Shown here one piece after another: positions 7,334-15,722 of a stretch of DNA of 25,063 nucleotides. Within the stretch, counting starts at the first letter, position 1; each line of letters opens with the position of its first letter. The position numbers and the translations under genes are program-made. Source of the DNA: RGIG3102 sp964369915. GTDB taxonomy: Bacteria; Bacillota; Clostridia; Oscillospirales; Ruminococcaceae. The stretch is from NCBI GenBank assembly GCA_964369915.1, contig CAYJGG010000023.1, positions 1-25,063 on the forward strand, given 5' to 3'. The notes beneath the pieces were generated by a model. That model saw only the letters and a list, made by a program, of their open reading frames with translations. It had not been told where the DNA came from and did not search any database.

Positions 7334-8552
7334 ACTACTTGAAAATAATAAAATTGTGCTTTTAATTTCCTTTTTTATCGCAGTGTTTATATGGGGATAC
7401 ACGATAGTTTATCAAAGTAATACAGATACTATTGTTATTCGAGATGTGCCTGTTTCAATAGAATATGTGCAAAGCCAATATCAAAATCTAGGGCTTGATG
7501 TTATTTCAAGTAGCATTGAAGATGTTAACGTAACTGTTTCAGGACTTCGTAGTGATATAGGTGATATGAGTGCAGAAGATATAGTTGTATACCCTGTGTT
7601 AACTAATGTTACAGGACCTGGGGAATATAAATTATCTTTAACTGCAACTAGTCTTTCAACTTTTAGAGATGTAACTATCGATTCACTTAGTAGCGAAAAT
7701 ATAACGGTGTATTTTGATAAAGTTATAACTAGGGAATTTCCTATTTTTATTGACGCTACAGAGATTGTTATTTCAGAAGAATTTTTCTCAGGAGTTATTT
7801 ATTCAAATATTGAAGAAATTGCTATTGTAGGCCCTGAAAATGAAGTTAATAAAATAAAAGAAGTTAAAGCCATTGTAAAAAGCCAAGAAACTCTAAATCA
7901 AACAACAACCATTATGGCAGAAATTGTTTTATATGATGAATATGGAATGGAAGTTGAAAGTGAAGATTTAAGTTTAGGTAATGAGGAAGTAGAAGTTGTT
8001 ATTCCTGTTTTAAAAAGAACAGAACTACCAGTGAGACTAGCTTACACAAATGTTCAACAAGGATTTAATATTGATATATTTGATGTAAAGCTAAATCCAA
8101 TATCTGTTATAGTAGGAGTACCAAGTAATCAAACGGTTATTGATGAATATGTGGCAGGCTATGTTGATTTAAAAAATATTCAATTTGATACAGAATATGA
8201 ATTTATCGTGCAGTATCTTGAAGGGTATATGCCTTTAGATGATGTATTTAATATAACAGCCACTATTTCTTCTGATAATATATCAGAAAAATTAGTTACA
8301 GTAACTGATATTAGAGTTATAAATAATCAAGGAAGTGAAATTGAAATAATTTCAAGTGAAATAGCAAATGTTTTATTAATGGGCACAACTAGTGCAATTG
8401 AAGAAATAGAAGGCGAAGAAGTTATTGCTCAAATTGATGTTTCAAAATTATCATTAACTCAAGGAACACAAACAGCAACTGTGGAATTTATTATTCCAAC
8501 AACTGAAGAAGTTTTTGTAAAAAGCACTCACACAGTTACTATTAAAAATTAA
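7320..8552 (+). CDS. cdaR: YbbR-domain regulator of CdaA
   Basis: A 410-residue membrane protein that in relatives binds CdaA and modulates its activity. An N-terminal transmembrane helix spans residues about 12-30 (VLLISFFIAVFIWGYTIVY). The rest is an extracytoplasmic beta-rich chain with YbbR-type repeats, beginning with segments such as VRDVPVSIEYV-like IRDVPVSIEYV near residue 40 and REFPIFIDATE near 138. There are no catalytic residues, as expected. AAGGAG at 7306-7311 inside cdaA drives the ATG, which overlaps the end of cdaA, so the two are probably made in step. Confidence 0.9.
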   Translation: MLKNKLLENNKIVLLISFFIAVFIWGYTIVYQSNTDTIVIRDVPVSIEYVQSQYQNLGLDVISSSIEDVNVTVSGLRSDIGDMSAEDIVVYPVLTNVTGPGEYKLSLTATSLSTFRDVTIDSLSSENITVYFDKVITREFPIFIDATEIVISEEFFSGVIYSNIEEIAIVGPENEVNKIKEVKAIVKSQETLNQTTTIMAEIVLYDEYGMEVESEDLSLGNEEVEVVIPVLKRTELPVRLAYTNVQQGFNIDIFDVKLNPISVIVGVPSNQTVIDEYVAGYVDLKNIQFDTEYEFIVQYLEGYMPLDDVFNITATISSDNISEKLVTVTDIRVINNQGSEIEIISSEIANVLLMGTTSAIEEIEGEEVIAQIDVSKLSLTQGTQTATVEFIIPTTEEVFVKSTHTVTIKN

Positions 8553-8554
8553 AA

Positions 8555-8582
8555 TATAGCCTTATTTGAATTTAAGGCTATA
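8555..8582 (+). other. Intergenic hairpin between cdaR and the flavoprotein gene
   Basis: Perfect 10-bp inverted repeat TATAGCCTTA (8555-8564) / TAAGGCTATA (8573-8582) with an 8-nt loop, just after the cdaR stop. No T run follows, so it looks like a processing or stabilising hairpin, or a weak attenuator, rather than a full terminator. Confidence 0.6.
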
Positions 8583-8597
8583 AAAGGAAAAAATTAA

Positions 8598-10184
8598 ATG
8601 ATTATAATCAATAATATAAAACTAGATATAACAGATGATAAAAATGAAGCTATAAAAAAAGCGATTAAAATGCTAGGATTACCATTAAATCAAATTAAAA
8701 CAGCTTCAATAAGAAAAGTTTCAACTGATGCAAGAAAGAAAACAGAGATTAAATTTGTTTATTCGGTTGTAGTTGAAGTTATTGATGAAAAAATAGAAGC
8801 TAATTTTACAAATAAAAGCGGAGATATCCAAGTTAAAAAGAAAACCCAAATACAATTTTTAATAGGAAAAGAAGAGTTAGAAAATCCTCCTATAATTGCA
8901 GGGTTTGGACCAGCTGGGCTTTTTGCAGCATTAGTTTTAGCAAGGCAAGGATTTAATCCTATTGTTTTAGAGCAAGGCGATGATATCGACACAAGAAAAC
9001 AAAAAGTGCAAAACTTTATTAAAACTAAAACTCTTGATGTTAATAGTAATATTCAGTTTGGCGAAGGTGGAGCTGGAACTTTTTCAGATGGAAAACTAAC
9101 AACACGTATTGGTGATGAAAGATGCGAATTTATTTTAAAAACATTTGCAGATTTTGGAGCGCCAGAAGAAGTGTTATACAAAGCAAAACCTCATATAGGA
9201 ACAGATTTATTAACTGGTATTATTAAAAATATTAGAAATGAAATTATAAAACATGGTGGCAAAGTTTTATTTAATACAAAGCTGTTAGATATAAAAATAG
9301 TAAATGATGAATTAAAAAGCGTTATAACAAATAAAGGCGAAATGAAAACGGAAAATCTAATTTTAGCAACAGGACATTCAGCAAGAGATATGTTTTTTAT
9401 GCTAAAAGATAAAGAGATAAAAATGAGCGTAAAGCCTTTTTCAGTTGGCGTTAGGATAGAGCATTTGCAAAGTGAAATAGATAAATCTTTATACCACACT
9501 CTAGCAGGGCATGAAAATTTAGAAGTTGGCGAATATCAATTAGCAAACACTAAAGGCGATAGAGGTGTTTACACATTTTGTATGTGTCCTGGTGGAAATG
9601 TTGTTGCAGCGGCAAGCGAAGAAGAAACAGTTGTTGTAAATGGGATGAGTATGCATAAAAGAAATGGCAAAAACGCAAACTCAGCTGTTGTTGTTTCTGT
9701 TAATGAAAAAGATTTTGATAATGATTTTACAAAGGCAATAGCTTTTCAACGAGAGCTTGAAAAAGCAGCATTTATAGCTGGCGGGAAAAACTACTGTGCA
9801 CCAGCTCAAACTGTTGATAATTTTTTAAATTCTAAAAAAGGATTAAATATAAACACGGTAAACCCAACATATCCAATAGGGGTAAAAGATGCAGATTTTA
9901 ATAAAATTCTACCAGAATTTGCTTTAAAAAATATAAAAGAAAGTCTGTTAGTTTTTGATAGAAAATTAAAAGGCTTTGCAAAAGGGGATAGCGTTTTAAC
10001 AGGTGTTGAAACTAGAACATCATCTCCAGTTAGAATTCATAGAAATGATGAATTTCAAAGCAATGTAAAAGGAATCTACCCTTGTGGTGAAGGAGCTGGA
10101 TTTGCAGGAGGAATAATGTCATCAGCTGTTGACGGAGTGAGATTAGCTCAATTTATTTCTTCAAAATACAAACCAAAATATTAA
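8598..10184 (+). CDS. FAD-dependent dehydrogenase of the COG2509 family
   Basis: A 528-residue flavoprotein of unknown substrate. Residues 1 to about 90 form a small alpha/beta N-terminal domain found in this family (starts IIINNIKLDITDD). The FAD-binding Rossmann motif GFGPAG is at 102-107. GEGGAGTFSDGKLTTR near 155-170 and the C-terminal PCGEGAGFAGGIMSSAVDG, where the flavin site closes, are family hallmarks. Length is typical. AAAAGGAAAAAA before the ATG acts as the ribosome-binding site. It sits between cdaR and recJ with short gaps and no terminator apart from a hairpin without a T run, so it may be cotranscribed with either side. The family is conserved in Clostridia but poorly characterised. 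Confidence 0.87.
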   Translation: MIIINNIKLDITDDKNEAIKKAIKMLGLPLNQIKTASIRKVSTDARKKTEIKFVYSVVVEVIDEKIEANFTNKSGDIQVKKKTQIQFLIGKEELENPPIIAGFGPAGLFAALVLARQGFNPIVLEQGDDIDTRKQKVQNFIKTKTLDVNSNIQFGEGGAGTFSDGKLTTRIGDERCEFILKTFADFGAPEEVLYKAKPHIGTDLLTGIIKNIRNEIIKHGGKVLFNTKLLDIKIVNDELKSVITNKGEMKTENLILATGHSARDMFFMLKDKEIKMSVKPFSVGVRIEHLQSEIDKSLYHTLAGHENLEVGEYQLANTKGDRGVYTFCMCPGGNVVAAASEEETVVVNGMSMHKRNGKNANSAVVVSVNEKDFDNDFTKAIAFQRELEKAAFIAGGKNYCAPAQTVDNFLNSKKGLNINTVNPTYPIGVKDADFNKILPEFALKNIKESLLVFDRKLKGFAKGDSVLTGVETRTSSPVRIHRNDEFQSNVKGIYPCGEGAGFAGGIMSSAVDGVRLAQFISSKYKPKY

Positions 10185-10204
10185 AGAAAAAACAGGATTA
10201 TTAA

Positions 10205-12238
10205 ATGATTTATAGAAAATGGTCGGTTAAAGATATTGATAATAACGACGTGCAAAATTTAAAAAACGATTTACAAATTAATACACTACTTGCAAAAATT
10301 CTAGCTTCAAGAAACATAAAAACAAAAAAAGAAGCCGATGAAAAATATTTTAAAAACTATGAATTATCTGATCCGTTTTTAATTAAGGATATGGATAAGG
10401 CTGTTTTAAGAATTCATAAGGCGATAGAAGATGAAGAAAAAATAGTTGTTTATGGTGATTATGATGTTGACGGCGTTTGTTCAACTGCTGTTTTATTTTC
10501 TTATCTTGAAGGGCAGGGAGCTAATGTTTATTTTAAAATTCCAAACCGTGAAAAAGAAGGGTATGGAATGAATAAAGCTGTTTTAAAAGGCTTAAAAGAT
10601 AAAGGAGTTAGCCTTGTTATAACTGTTGATAATGGAATTAGCGCAATAGAAGAAGTTGATTATGCAAATGAAATTGGGCTTGAAATAATTATAACAGACC
10701 ACCATTTGCCAAAAGAAAAACTTCCAAATGCATATGCAATAGTGGACCCATTAAGAAAAGACGATGAAAGCCCAGTGAAAAATTTAGCTGGAGTTGGCGT
10801 TGCTTTTAAATTAGTTTGCGCTTTAGAATATGCACAACCAGAAGATATGCTTGAATTTTTTGCCGATTTAGTTTGCGTTGGAACTGTTGCAGATTTAATG
10901 AAATTAGAAGGCGAAAATAGAGTTATAGTAAAAGCAGGGCTTGAAATGCTTAATCAAAACCCAAGACAAGGCTTTACAAGTTTATTAAAAGCATATGGCT
11001 ATAATATAAATCAAATCACAAGTGAAACAATAGCTTTCACAATAGCGCCAAGAATAAACGCATCAGGAAGAATGAGCGATGCAACTTTAGCTTTAGAGCT
11101 TTTATTAGAAGATGATGAAGAAGCAGCTAATGAAATTGCCTTAGAAATTGAATCAGAAAATTTAAAAAGGCAGGAAGCACAAAATAAAATAGCAGATCAA
11201 ATTATTGGAGAAATTTCTTTAGATAAATCAAGGATAGACCAAAGAGTTTTAGTTGTTTATGATGAAGATTATCATCCGGGTGTTATTGGGATAGTGGCTT
11301 CAAAGTTAGTTGAAAAATATGGAAAACCAGCAATTGTTTTAGCGGCGAATGGAGATGAATTTAAAGGAAGTGGAAGAAGTATTCCTTCATTTAGTTTACA
11401 TAAAGCATTAAGTGAGTGTAAAGATTATTTATTAACATTTGGCGGACACGAACTTGCAGCCGGAGTAAGCATATTAAAAGAAAATCTCGAACCTTTTAAA
11501 GCGGCAATAAATAATTATGCAAACACCAATCAAACACTTGCAACAACTCAGGAGTTATTAATAGATTGTGTTTTAGAAATAAATGAAATAAATGTAAATT
11601 CAGTTAGAGAATTAGATTATTTAGCTCCTTTTGGAGCCGGAAACGAATCTCCAATTTTTGCTTCAAAAAAAGTTAGTGTTGTTTCAGTTATGCCAACAAA
11701 AGATGGAAAACATACAATGATTAAATTCAAAAAAGATGCTGGAGTTTTGCAAGGTATATATTTTAATAAAACAGTGGCAGATATTCCTTATAACACAGGA
11801 GATGAAGTGGATATATCTTTTGCACTTTCAGTTTACGCTGGAATGAATGGGGATATGGTTTCTGTTAGAATTAAAGATATACAACCTAGCTTAATGAGAG
11901 ATGAAATAGTTGATAATTATGATATATACAAGGTGTTTAAAAATAAAATAAACCTTTTAGATTCCCAGAAAATAGCACTACTTCCTACAAGAGAAGAAGC
12001 TATAAAAGTTTATAGATATATCCAAACAAACAAGGTTAAAAATGATGATTTAAGACCGTTGTTTGTAGAATTTATAGATATCGAAAGTGGGAAAATACAA
12101 GTTATATTAGATGTATTACTAGATTTTAATTTGATTGAAGTTAGTATGAGTTTAAATGAGAATTATTTTAAAATAATTCCAACAAAAGAGAAAGTTGATT
12201 TAATGCAAAATGAGATACTGATAAGTTTAGCTAATTAA
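10205..12238 (+). CDS. recJ: Single-strand-specific 5'-3' DNA exonuclease RecJ
   Basis: Degrades single-stranded DNA 5' to 3' in recombination and mismatch or excision repair. The 677-residue DHH-superfamily protein has motif I GDYDVDG at 84-90, VDNG at 141-144, the metal-binding DHH at 165-167, and FADLVCVGTVADLM further on. The DHHA1 region shows INASGRM and GGHELAAG. An OB-fold part follows (LDYLAPFGAGNESPIFAS onward), and about 110 C-terminal residues form the extra domain common in Firmicutes. The ribosome-binding site is weak (CAGGA at 10192-10196). It leads to relA with a 30-nt gap; the apt gene commonly found between recJ and relA is absent here. Confidence 0.96.
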   Translation: MIYRKWSVKDIDNNDVQNLKNDLQINTLLAKILASRNIKTKKEADEKYFKNYELSDPFLIKDMDKAVLRIHKAIEDEEKIVVYGDYDVDGVCSTAVLFSYLEGQGANVYFKIPNREKEGYGMNKAVLKGLKDKGVSLVITVDNGISAIEEVDYANEIGLEIIITDHHLPKEKLPNAYAIVDPLRKDDESPVKNLAGVGVAFKLVCALEYAQPEDMLEFFADLVCVGTVADLMKLEGENRVIVKAGLEMLNQNPRQGFTSLLKAYGYNINQITSETIAFTIAPRINASGRMSDATLALELLLEDDEEAANEIALEIESENLKRQEAQNKIADQIIGEISLDKSRIDQRVLVVYDEDYHPGVIGIVASKLVEKYGKPAIVLAANGDEFKGSGRSIPSFSLHKALSECKDYLLTFGGHELAAGVSILKENLEPFKAAINNYANTNQTLATTQELLIDCVLEINEINVNSVRELDYLAPFGAGNESPIFASKKVSVVSVMPTKDGKHTMIKFKKDAGVLQGIYFNKTVADIPYNTGDEVDISFALSVYAGMNGDMVSVRIKDIQPSLMRDEIVDNYDIYKVFKNKINLLDSQKIALLPTREEAIKVYRYIQTNKVKNDDLRPLFVEFIDIESGKIQVILDVLLDFNLIEVSMSLNENYFKIIPTKEKVDLMQNEILISLAN

Positions 12239-12268
12239 AAGCGAAAACTTATAAAAGGGGGAACGTTT

Positions 12269-14422
12269 ATGTTATATAAAGAACTTATAGATTTACTAAA
12301 TGAATCAGGTAAAGCCTATGATTTAGAGCTAATAGAAAAAGCATATAACCTAGCGAAAAACATGCATGAAGGACAATTTAGAAAAACAGGTGAAGCCTAT
12401 ATAGCACACCCTATTGCCGTAGCTGGTATATTGGGTGAACTTGGAATGGACTCTGTTTCTATTGTTGCAGGGCTTTTGCACGACATCGTTGAAGATACTG
12501 AAATAACCTTAGAAGAAATTGAAAAAGATTTTGGAAAGGAAACAGCATTATTAGTTGATGGAGTTACAAAACTTGGTCAAATTTCTTTTTCTAGCATGGA
12601 GCAACAGCAAGCAGAAAATTTAAGAAAAATGCTACTTGCTATGAGTAAAGATATTAGAGTAATGATTATAAAACTATGCGACAGACTTCACAATATGCGA
12701 ACAGCACAAGGCTGGAAACCTCAAAAGCAAAGAGATAAAGCTCGTGAAGTTATGGAAATATACTCACCGATTGCACAAAGGCTTGGTATGAGTAATATTA
12801 AAGACGAACTTCAAGATATATCCCTTAGAATATTAGATCCAATTGGATATAACGAAGTGCAAGAAGAAATTAGAAGCTCAAAAGATCCAGAAGAGTTTAT
12901 TGCAAAAGTAGTTACAAATGTTAAAAATCGTCTTGATGAATATGAATTAAAAGATGCCACTGTACTAGGAAGAGTAAAAAGCACGTATGGTGTTTATAGA
13001 AAAGTTTTTGTTCAAAATAGAGATATAGGTGAAATATACGATATTTATGCTGTTAGGATTATTTTAAATAATGTAACAGAATGTTATAATGCACTAATGC
13101 TTATGCACGATATGTTCCGTCCTATACCATCAAGATTTAAAGATTATATTTCTTCTCCAAAACTAAATATGTATCAATCACTGCACACTAGCGTTATTGG
13201 AAGAGATGGCATTCCTTTTGAAATTCAAATTAGAACATGGGATATGCATTACATCGCAGAATACGGTATCGCAGCGCACTGGAAATATAAGCAAGGCATA
13301 AAAGGGCAAGATCAAATGGAAGAAAAGGTGGCTTGGGTTCGCCAATTATTAGAATCGCAACAAGATAGCGATGATGATATGGAAATCCTAGACACTATTA
13401 AAAGCGATTTAGCCCCAGAAGACGTTTATGTGTTTACGCCAAAAGGAGATGTTATATCTCTTCCTAGTGGCGCAACAGTTATAGATTTTGCATATGCAAT
13501 CCACTCGGCTGTTGGGAATAAAATGGCTGGAGCAAAAGTTAATGGCAAGATAGTTTCGATAGATTATGTTGTAACAACAGGTGAAATTATCGAAGTTATA
13601 ACAGGGCCAAAAGATAAAGGACCATCAAGAGATTGGCTAAATATAGTTACAACTTCAGAGGCGAAAAGTAAAATCCGCTCTTGGTTTAAAAAAGAGAGAA
13701 AAGAAGAAAATATTATCGAAGGTAAAACTGCTTTTGATAAAGAGCTTCGTAGAAATTTAATTAGCTTAACAGACCAGCAGTATCCAGAATTTGTTTTAGA
13801 TGTAGCTAAAAGACAAAAGTTTCATACAGCAGAAGAATTATATGGGGCTATTGGCTATGGTGGTGTGCAATTATCAAATGTTATATTAAAAGCCAAAGAA
13901 GAATATAAAAAATTAAAAGCTGCTCAAGAACCGATAACGCTAAAACCGATAGTGCAAAAAAAACCAAAGGCTGTAAATGGCGTTATAGTGGAAGGAATAG
14001 ACAACTGCTTAATTAAATTCTCTAAATGCTGTAATCCACTTCCTGGCGATGGAATAGTTGGATTTATAACAAGGGGATTTGGCGTTTCTGTTCATAAAAA
14101 AACCTGTGTGAATGCTCAAAATCGCTTAGTAGATGAAGAAAACATAAATCGTTGGGTTAATGCTTACTGGGCAGAAGATATTAAAGAAGACTTTAAAGCC
14201 ACTTTAGATATCCTAACTTTGGATAACGGAAACAGCCTAGCACAAATTTATTCAGCACTTCAAGATATGCGTGTGCATTTATATTCTTTTAATGCAAAAG
14301 AAACATCGGATAAAAGAGTTAGTATGAATGTAGTAGTGAGCGTTAATAGTACAGAGCATTTAAATAATATTGTTGCAAAATTAAAGAAAAATAAAATCGT
14401 TATATCAGTTATTAGAAGCTAA
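12269..14422 (+). CDS. relA: Bifunctional (p)ppGpp synthetase/hydrolase (RSH)
   Basis: Makes and degrades the stringent-response alarmone. In 717 residues the order is: HD hydrolase domain with H47, H71-D72 (LLHDIVEDTEIT) and D138 (KLCDRLHNMRT), all key residues present; synthetase domain with YDIYAVRIIL, RFKDYISSPKLNMYQSLHT and EIQIRTWDMH; TGS domain starting EDVYVFTPKGDVISLPSGATVID; a linker with the conserved CCNPLPGDGIVGF; and a C-terminal ACT domain. Both active sites look intact, as expected for a lone Gram-positive Rel. NMYQS in place of NGYQS in the GTP-contacting loop is, to my recollection, common in Clostridia. A strong ribosome-binding site AAAGGGGGA precedes the ATG. Confidence 0.96.
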   Translation: MLYKELIDLLNESGKAYDLELIEKAYNLAKNMHEGQFRKTGEAYIAHPIAVAGILGELGMDSVSIVAGLLHDIVEDTEITLEEIEKDFGKETALLVDGVTKLGQISFSSMEQQQAENLRKMLLAMSKDIRVMIIKLCDRLHNMRTAQGWKPQKQRDKAREVMEIYSPIAQRLGMSNIKDELQDISLRILDPIGYNEVQEEIRSSKDPEEFIAKVVTNVKNRLDEYELKDATVLGRVKSTYGVYRKVFVQNRDIGEIYDIYAVRIILNNVTECYNALMLMHDMFRPIPSRFKDYISSPKLNMYQSLHTSVIGRDGIPFEIQIRTWDMHYIAEYGIAAHWKYKQGIKGQDQMEEKVAWVRQLLESQQDSDDDMEILDTIKSDLAPEDVYVFTPKGDVISLPSGATVIDFAYAIHSAVGNKMAGAKVNGKIVSIDYVVTTGEIIEVITGPKDKGPSRDWLNIVTTSEAKSKIRSWFKKERKEENIIEGKTAFDKELRRNLISLTDQQYPEFVLDVAKRQKFHTAEELYGAIGYGGVQLSNVILKAKEEYKKLKAAQEPITLKPIVQKKPKAVNGVIVEGIDNCLIKFSKCCNPLPGDGIVGFITRGFGVSVHKKTCVNAQNRLVDEENINRWVNAYWAEDIKEDFKATLDILTLDNGNSLAQIYSALQDMRVHLYSFNAKETSDKRVSMNVVVSVNSTEHLNNIVAKLKKNKIVISVIRS

Positions 14423-14580
14423 TTTTTAAAACATAGTTTTAAAAATCTTGAGCTTTGAGCATTTCACTATAAAGCATCAGTGAAATTTATTACTCTAAAC
14501 GAGTAATGAAAATAGCAAATCTCAAAATGCAAATTGATAAAATGATGATGAAAATTTCAAAATTTAAGAAAGGTAAAACT
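14423..14580 (+). other. Hairpin-rich intergenic region between relA and dtd
   Basis: No gene is visible. Just after the relA stop is a perfect 10-bp, AT-rich inverted repeat TTTTTAAAAC / GTTTTAAAAA (14423-14445, 3-nt loop), possibly a weak terminator. Then TTTGAG (14454-14459) can pair with CTCAAA (14521-14526) and enclose two hairpins, ATTTCACT/AGTGAAAT (14461-14486, 10-nt loop) and TTACTC/GAGTAA (14490-14506, 5-nt loop). Together these form a plausible three-way junction in the dtd leader. Confidence 0.45.
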
Positions 14581-14587
14581 AATTAAA

Positions 14588-15043
14588 ATGAGAGCAGTTA
14601 TACAAAGAGTTAGCGATGCTAGTATAGTTATTAATGCAAGTGATAAAAAAACTATGGGCAAAGGCTTAGTTGTTTTGTTTGGAGTATCAAATGAAGACAC
14701 AAAAGACGACACGCTAAAACTAGCTAAAAAAATAGCAGAACTTAGAATTTTTGAAGACGAAAATGAAAAAATGAATTTAAGTGCTATTGAATTAAATTTA
14801 GAAATTATGGTAGTGTCACAGTTTACTCTTTATGCCGACACTAAAAAAGGAAGGCGCCCATCTTTTATAAAAGCAGGACATCCAGATATGGCAACAGGCA
14901 TATATGAAAAGTTTTTAGCCGAAGTTAAAGAGCAAGGTTTTAAAAATGTTGTTAGTGGTGAGTTTGGTGCGGATATGAAAATTAATTTAACAAATGATGG
15001 GCCTGTTACAATAATTATAGATACAGACGAATGGAAAAATTAA
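14588..15043 (+). CDS. dtd: D-aminoacyl-tRNA deacylase
   Basis: Hydrolyses D-amino acids mistakenly attached to tRNA, for example D-Tyr-tRNA, acting as a chirality checkpoint in translation. The 151-residue length is standard. Family signatures are the N-terminal MRAVIQRVSDASI, the SQFTLYADTKKGRRPSF active-site loop in the middle, and the C-terminal NDGPVTIIIDT, which carries the cross-subunit Gly-Pro motif. AAGAAAGG at about 14567-14574 serves as ribosome-binding site. It follows relA as in many Firmicutes, but after a structured 165-nt gap. Confidence 0.97.
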   Translation: MRAVIQRVSDASIVINASDKKTMGKGLVVLFGVSNEDTKDDTLKLAKKIAELRIFEDENEKMNLSAIELNLEIMVVSQFTLYADTKKGRRPSFIKAGHPDMATGIYEKFLAEVKEQGFKNVVSGEFGADMKINLTNDGPVTIIIDTDEWKN

Positions 15044-15054
15044 AAACTTATTTA

Positions 15055-15075
15055 CTTATAAAAATATAAGATTTT
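15055..15075 (+). terminator. Weak terminator-like hairpin after dtd
   Basis: CTTATA (15055-15060) / TATAAG (15065-15070) around AAAA, followed by ATTTT. The 6-bp stem is almost all A-T, so its strength is doubtful. Confidence 0.25.
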
Positions 15076-15130
15076 ACCGCTTTTAAATATATGGCAACTA
15101 CAAAAACATTAAAAAGAAAGGATGATATAA

Positions 15131-15721
15131 ATGAAAGTTTATCATATACTTGGAAAACCACCTTATTTTACAAACTGCTTTTTATTAAGCGATGAAAAAG
15201 ATAGTGCAGTTTTAGTTGATTGCTCTATGCCAATAGATAGAATAAAAGAGGCTCTTGAAAATGAAGGAGTTAAGCTAAAAGCTGTTTTGTTAACTCACGG
15301 GCATCATGATCATATAGAATCATTAAATGAAGTTTTAGAAGAATTTGAAGGCATTGAAATTTATTTAGCAAAAGAAGATGCATCTCATTTTTCAATTAAA
15401 AATACACAAGATTATCAAAATGAAGTTTTTAGTATTGGTAAAATGGATTTTGAAATAATTAAAACTCCAGGACATACTCCAGGGAGTGCTTGTATTGCTG
15501 TGGAAGATTATTTGTTTTCTGGTGATACTTTATTTGCAGGCACTGTTGGAAGAACAGATTTACCTGGCGGTGATTACGAAATTCTAATGGATTCTTTAAA
15601 AAAGATAGTAGAAAAAGTAGGTAATGAAGTAAAAGTTTGCCCAGGACATAATCATTTTTCAAGTTTGAAATCTGAAAAAGAACAAAATCCATACCTAAAA
15701 GCAATTTTAAGAGAAATGTAA
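15131..15721 (+). CDS. Metallo-beta-lactamase-fold hydrolase (YqgX / glyoxalase II-like)
   Basis: A 196-residue cytoplasmic hydrolase with the full set of zinc ligands: THGHHDHI gives H56, H58, D60 and H61; TPGHTPGS supplies the next histidine; FSGDTLFAGTVGRTDLPGGD the bridging aspartate; and CPGHNHFS the last histidine. The GRTDLPGGD stretch is typical of the small glyoxalase II-like group often annotated as hydroxyacylglutathione hydrolase. The glutathione-binding C-terminal domain of true glyoxalase II is missing, so the substrate is open. AAAGAAAGGATG (15114-15125) precedes the start. The stop is 1 nt from the hemZ ATG; this dtd-MBL-hemZ order is frequent in Clostridia. Confidence 0.9.
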   Translation: MKVYHILGKPPYFTNCFLLSDEKDSAVLVDCSMPIDRIKEALENEGVKLKAVLLTHGHHDHIESLNEVLEEFEGIEIYLAKEDASHFSIKNTQDYQNEVFSIGKMDFEIIKTPGHTPGSACIAVEDYLFSGDTLFAGTVGRTDLPGGDYEILMDSLKKIVEKVGNEVKVCPGHNHFSSLKSEKEQNPYLKAILREM

Positions 15722-15722
15722 A

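Noticed and set aside
14541..14586. Small ORF beginning ATGATGATG just before dtd
   Set aside because: No ribosome-binding site, 14 codons of low complexity, ends at the dtd start; not supportable as a leader peptide.
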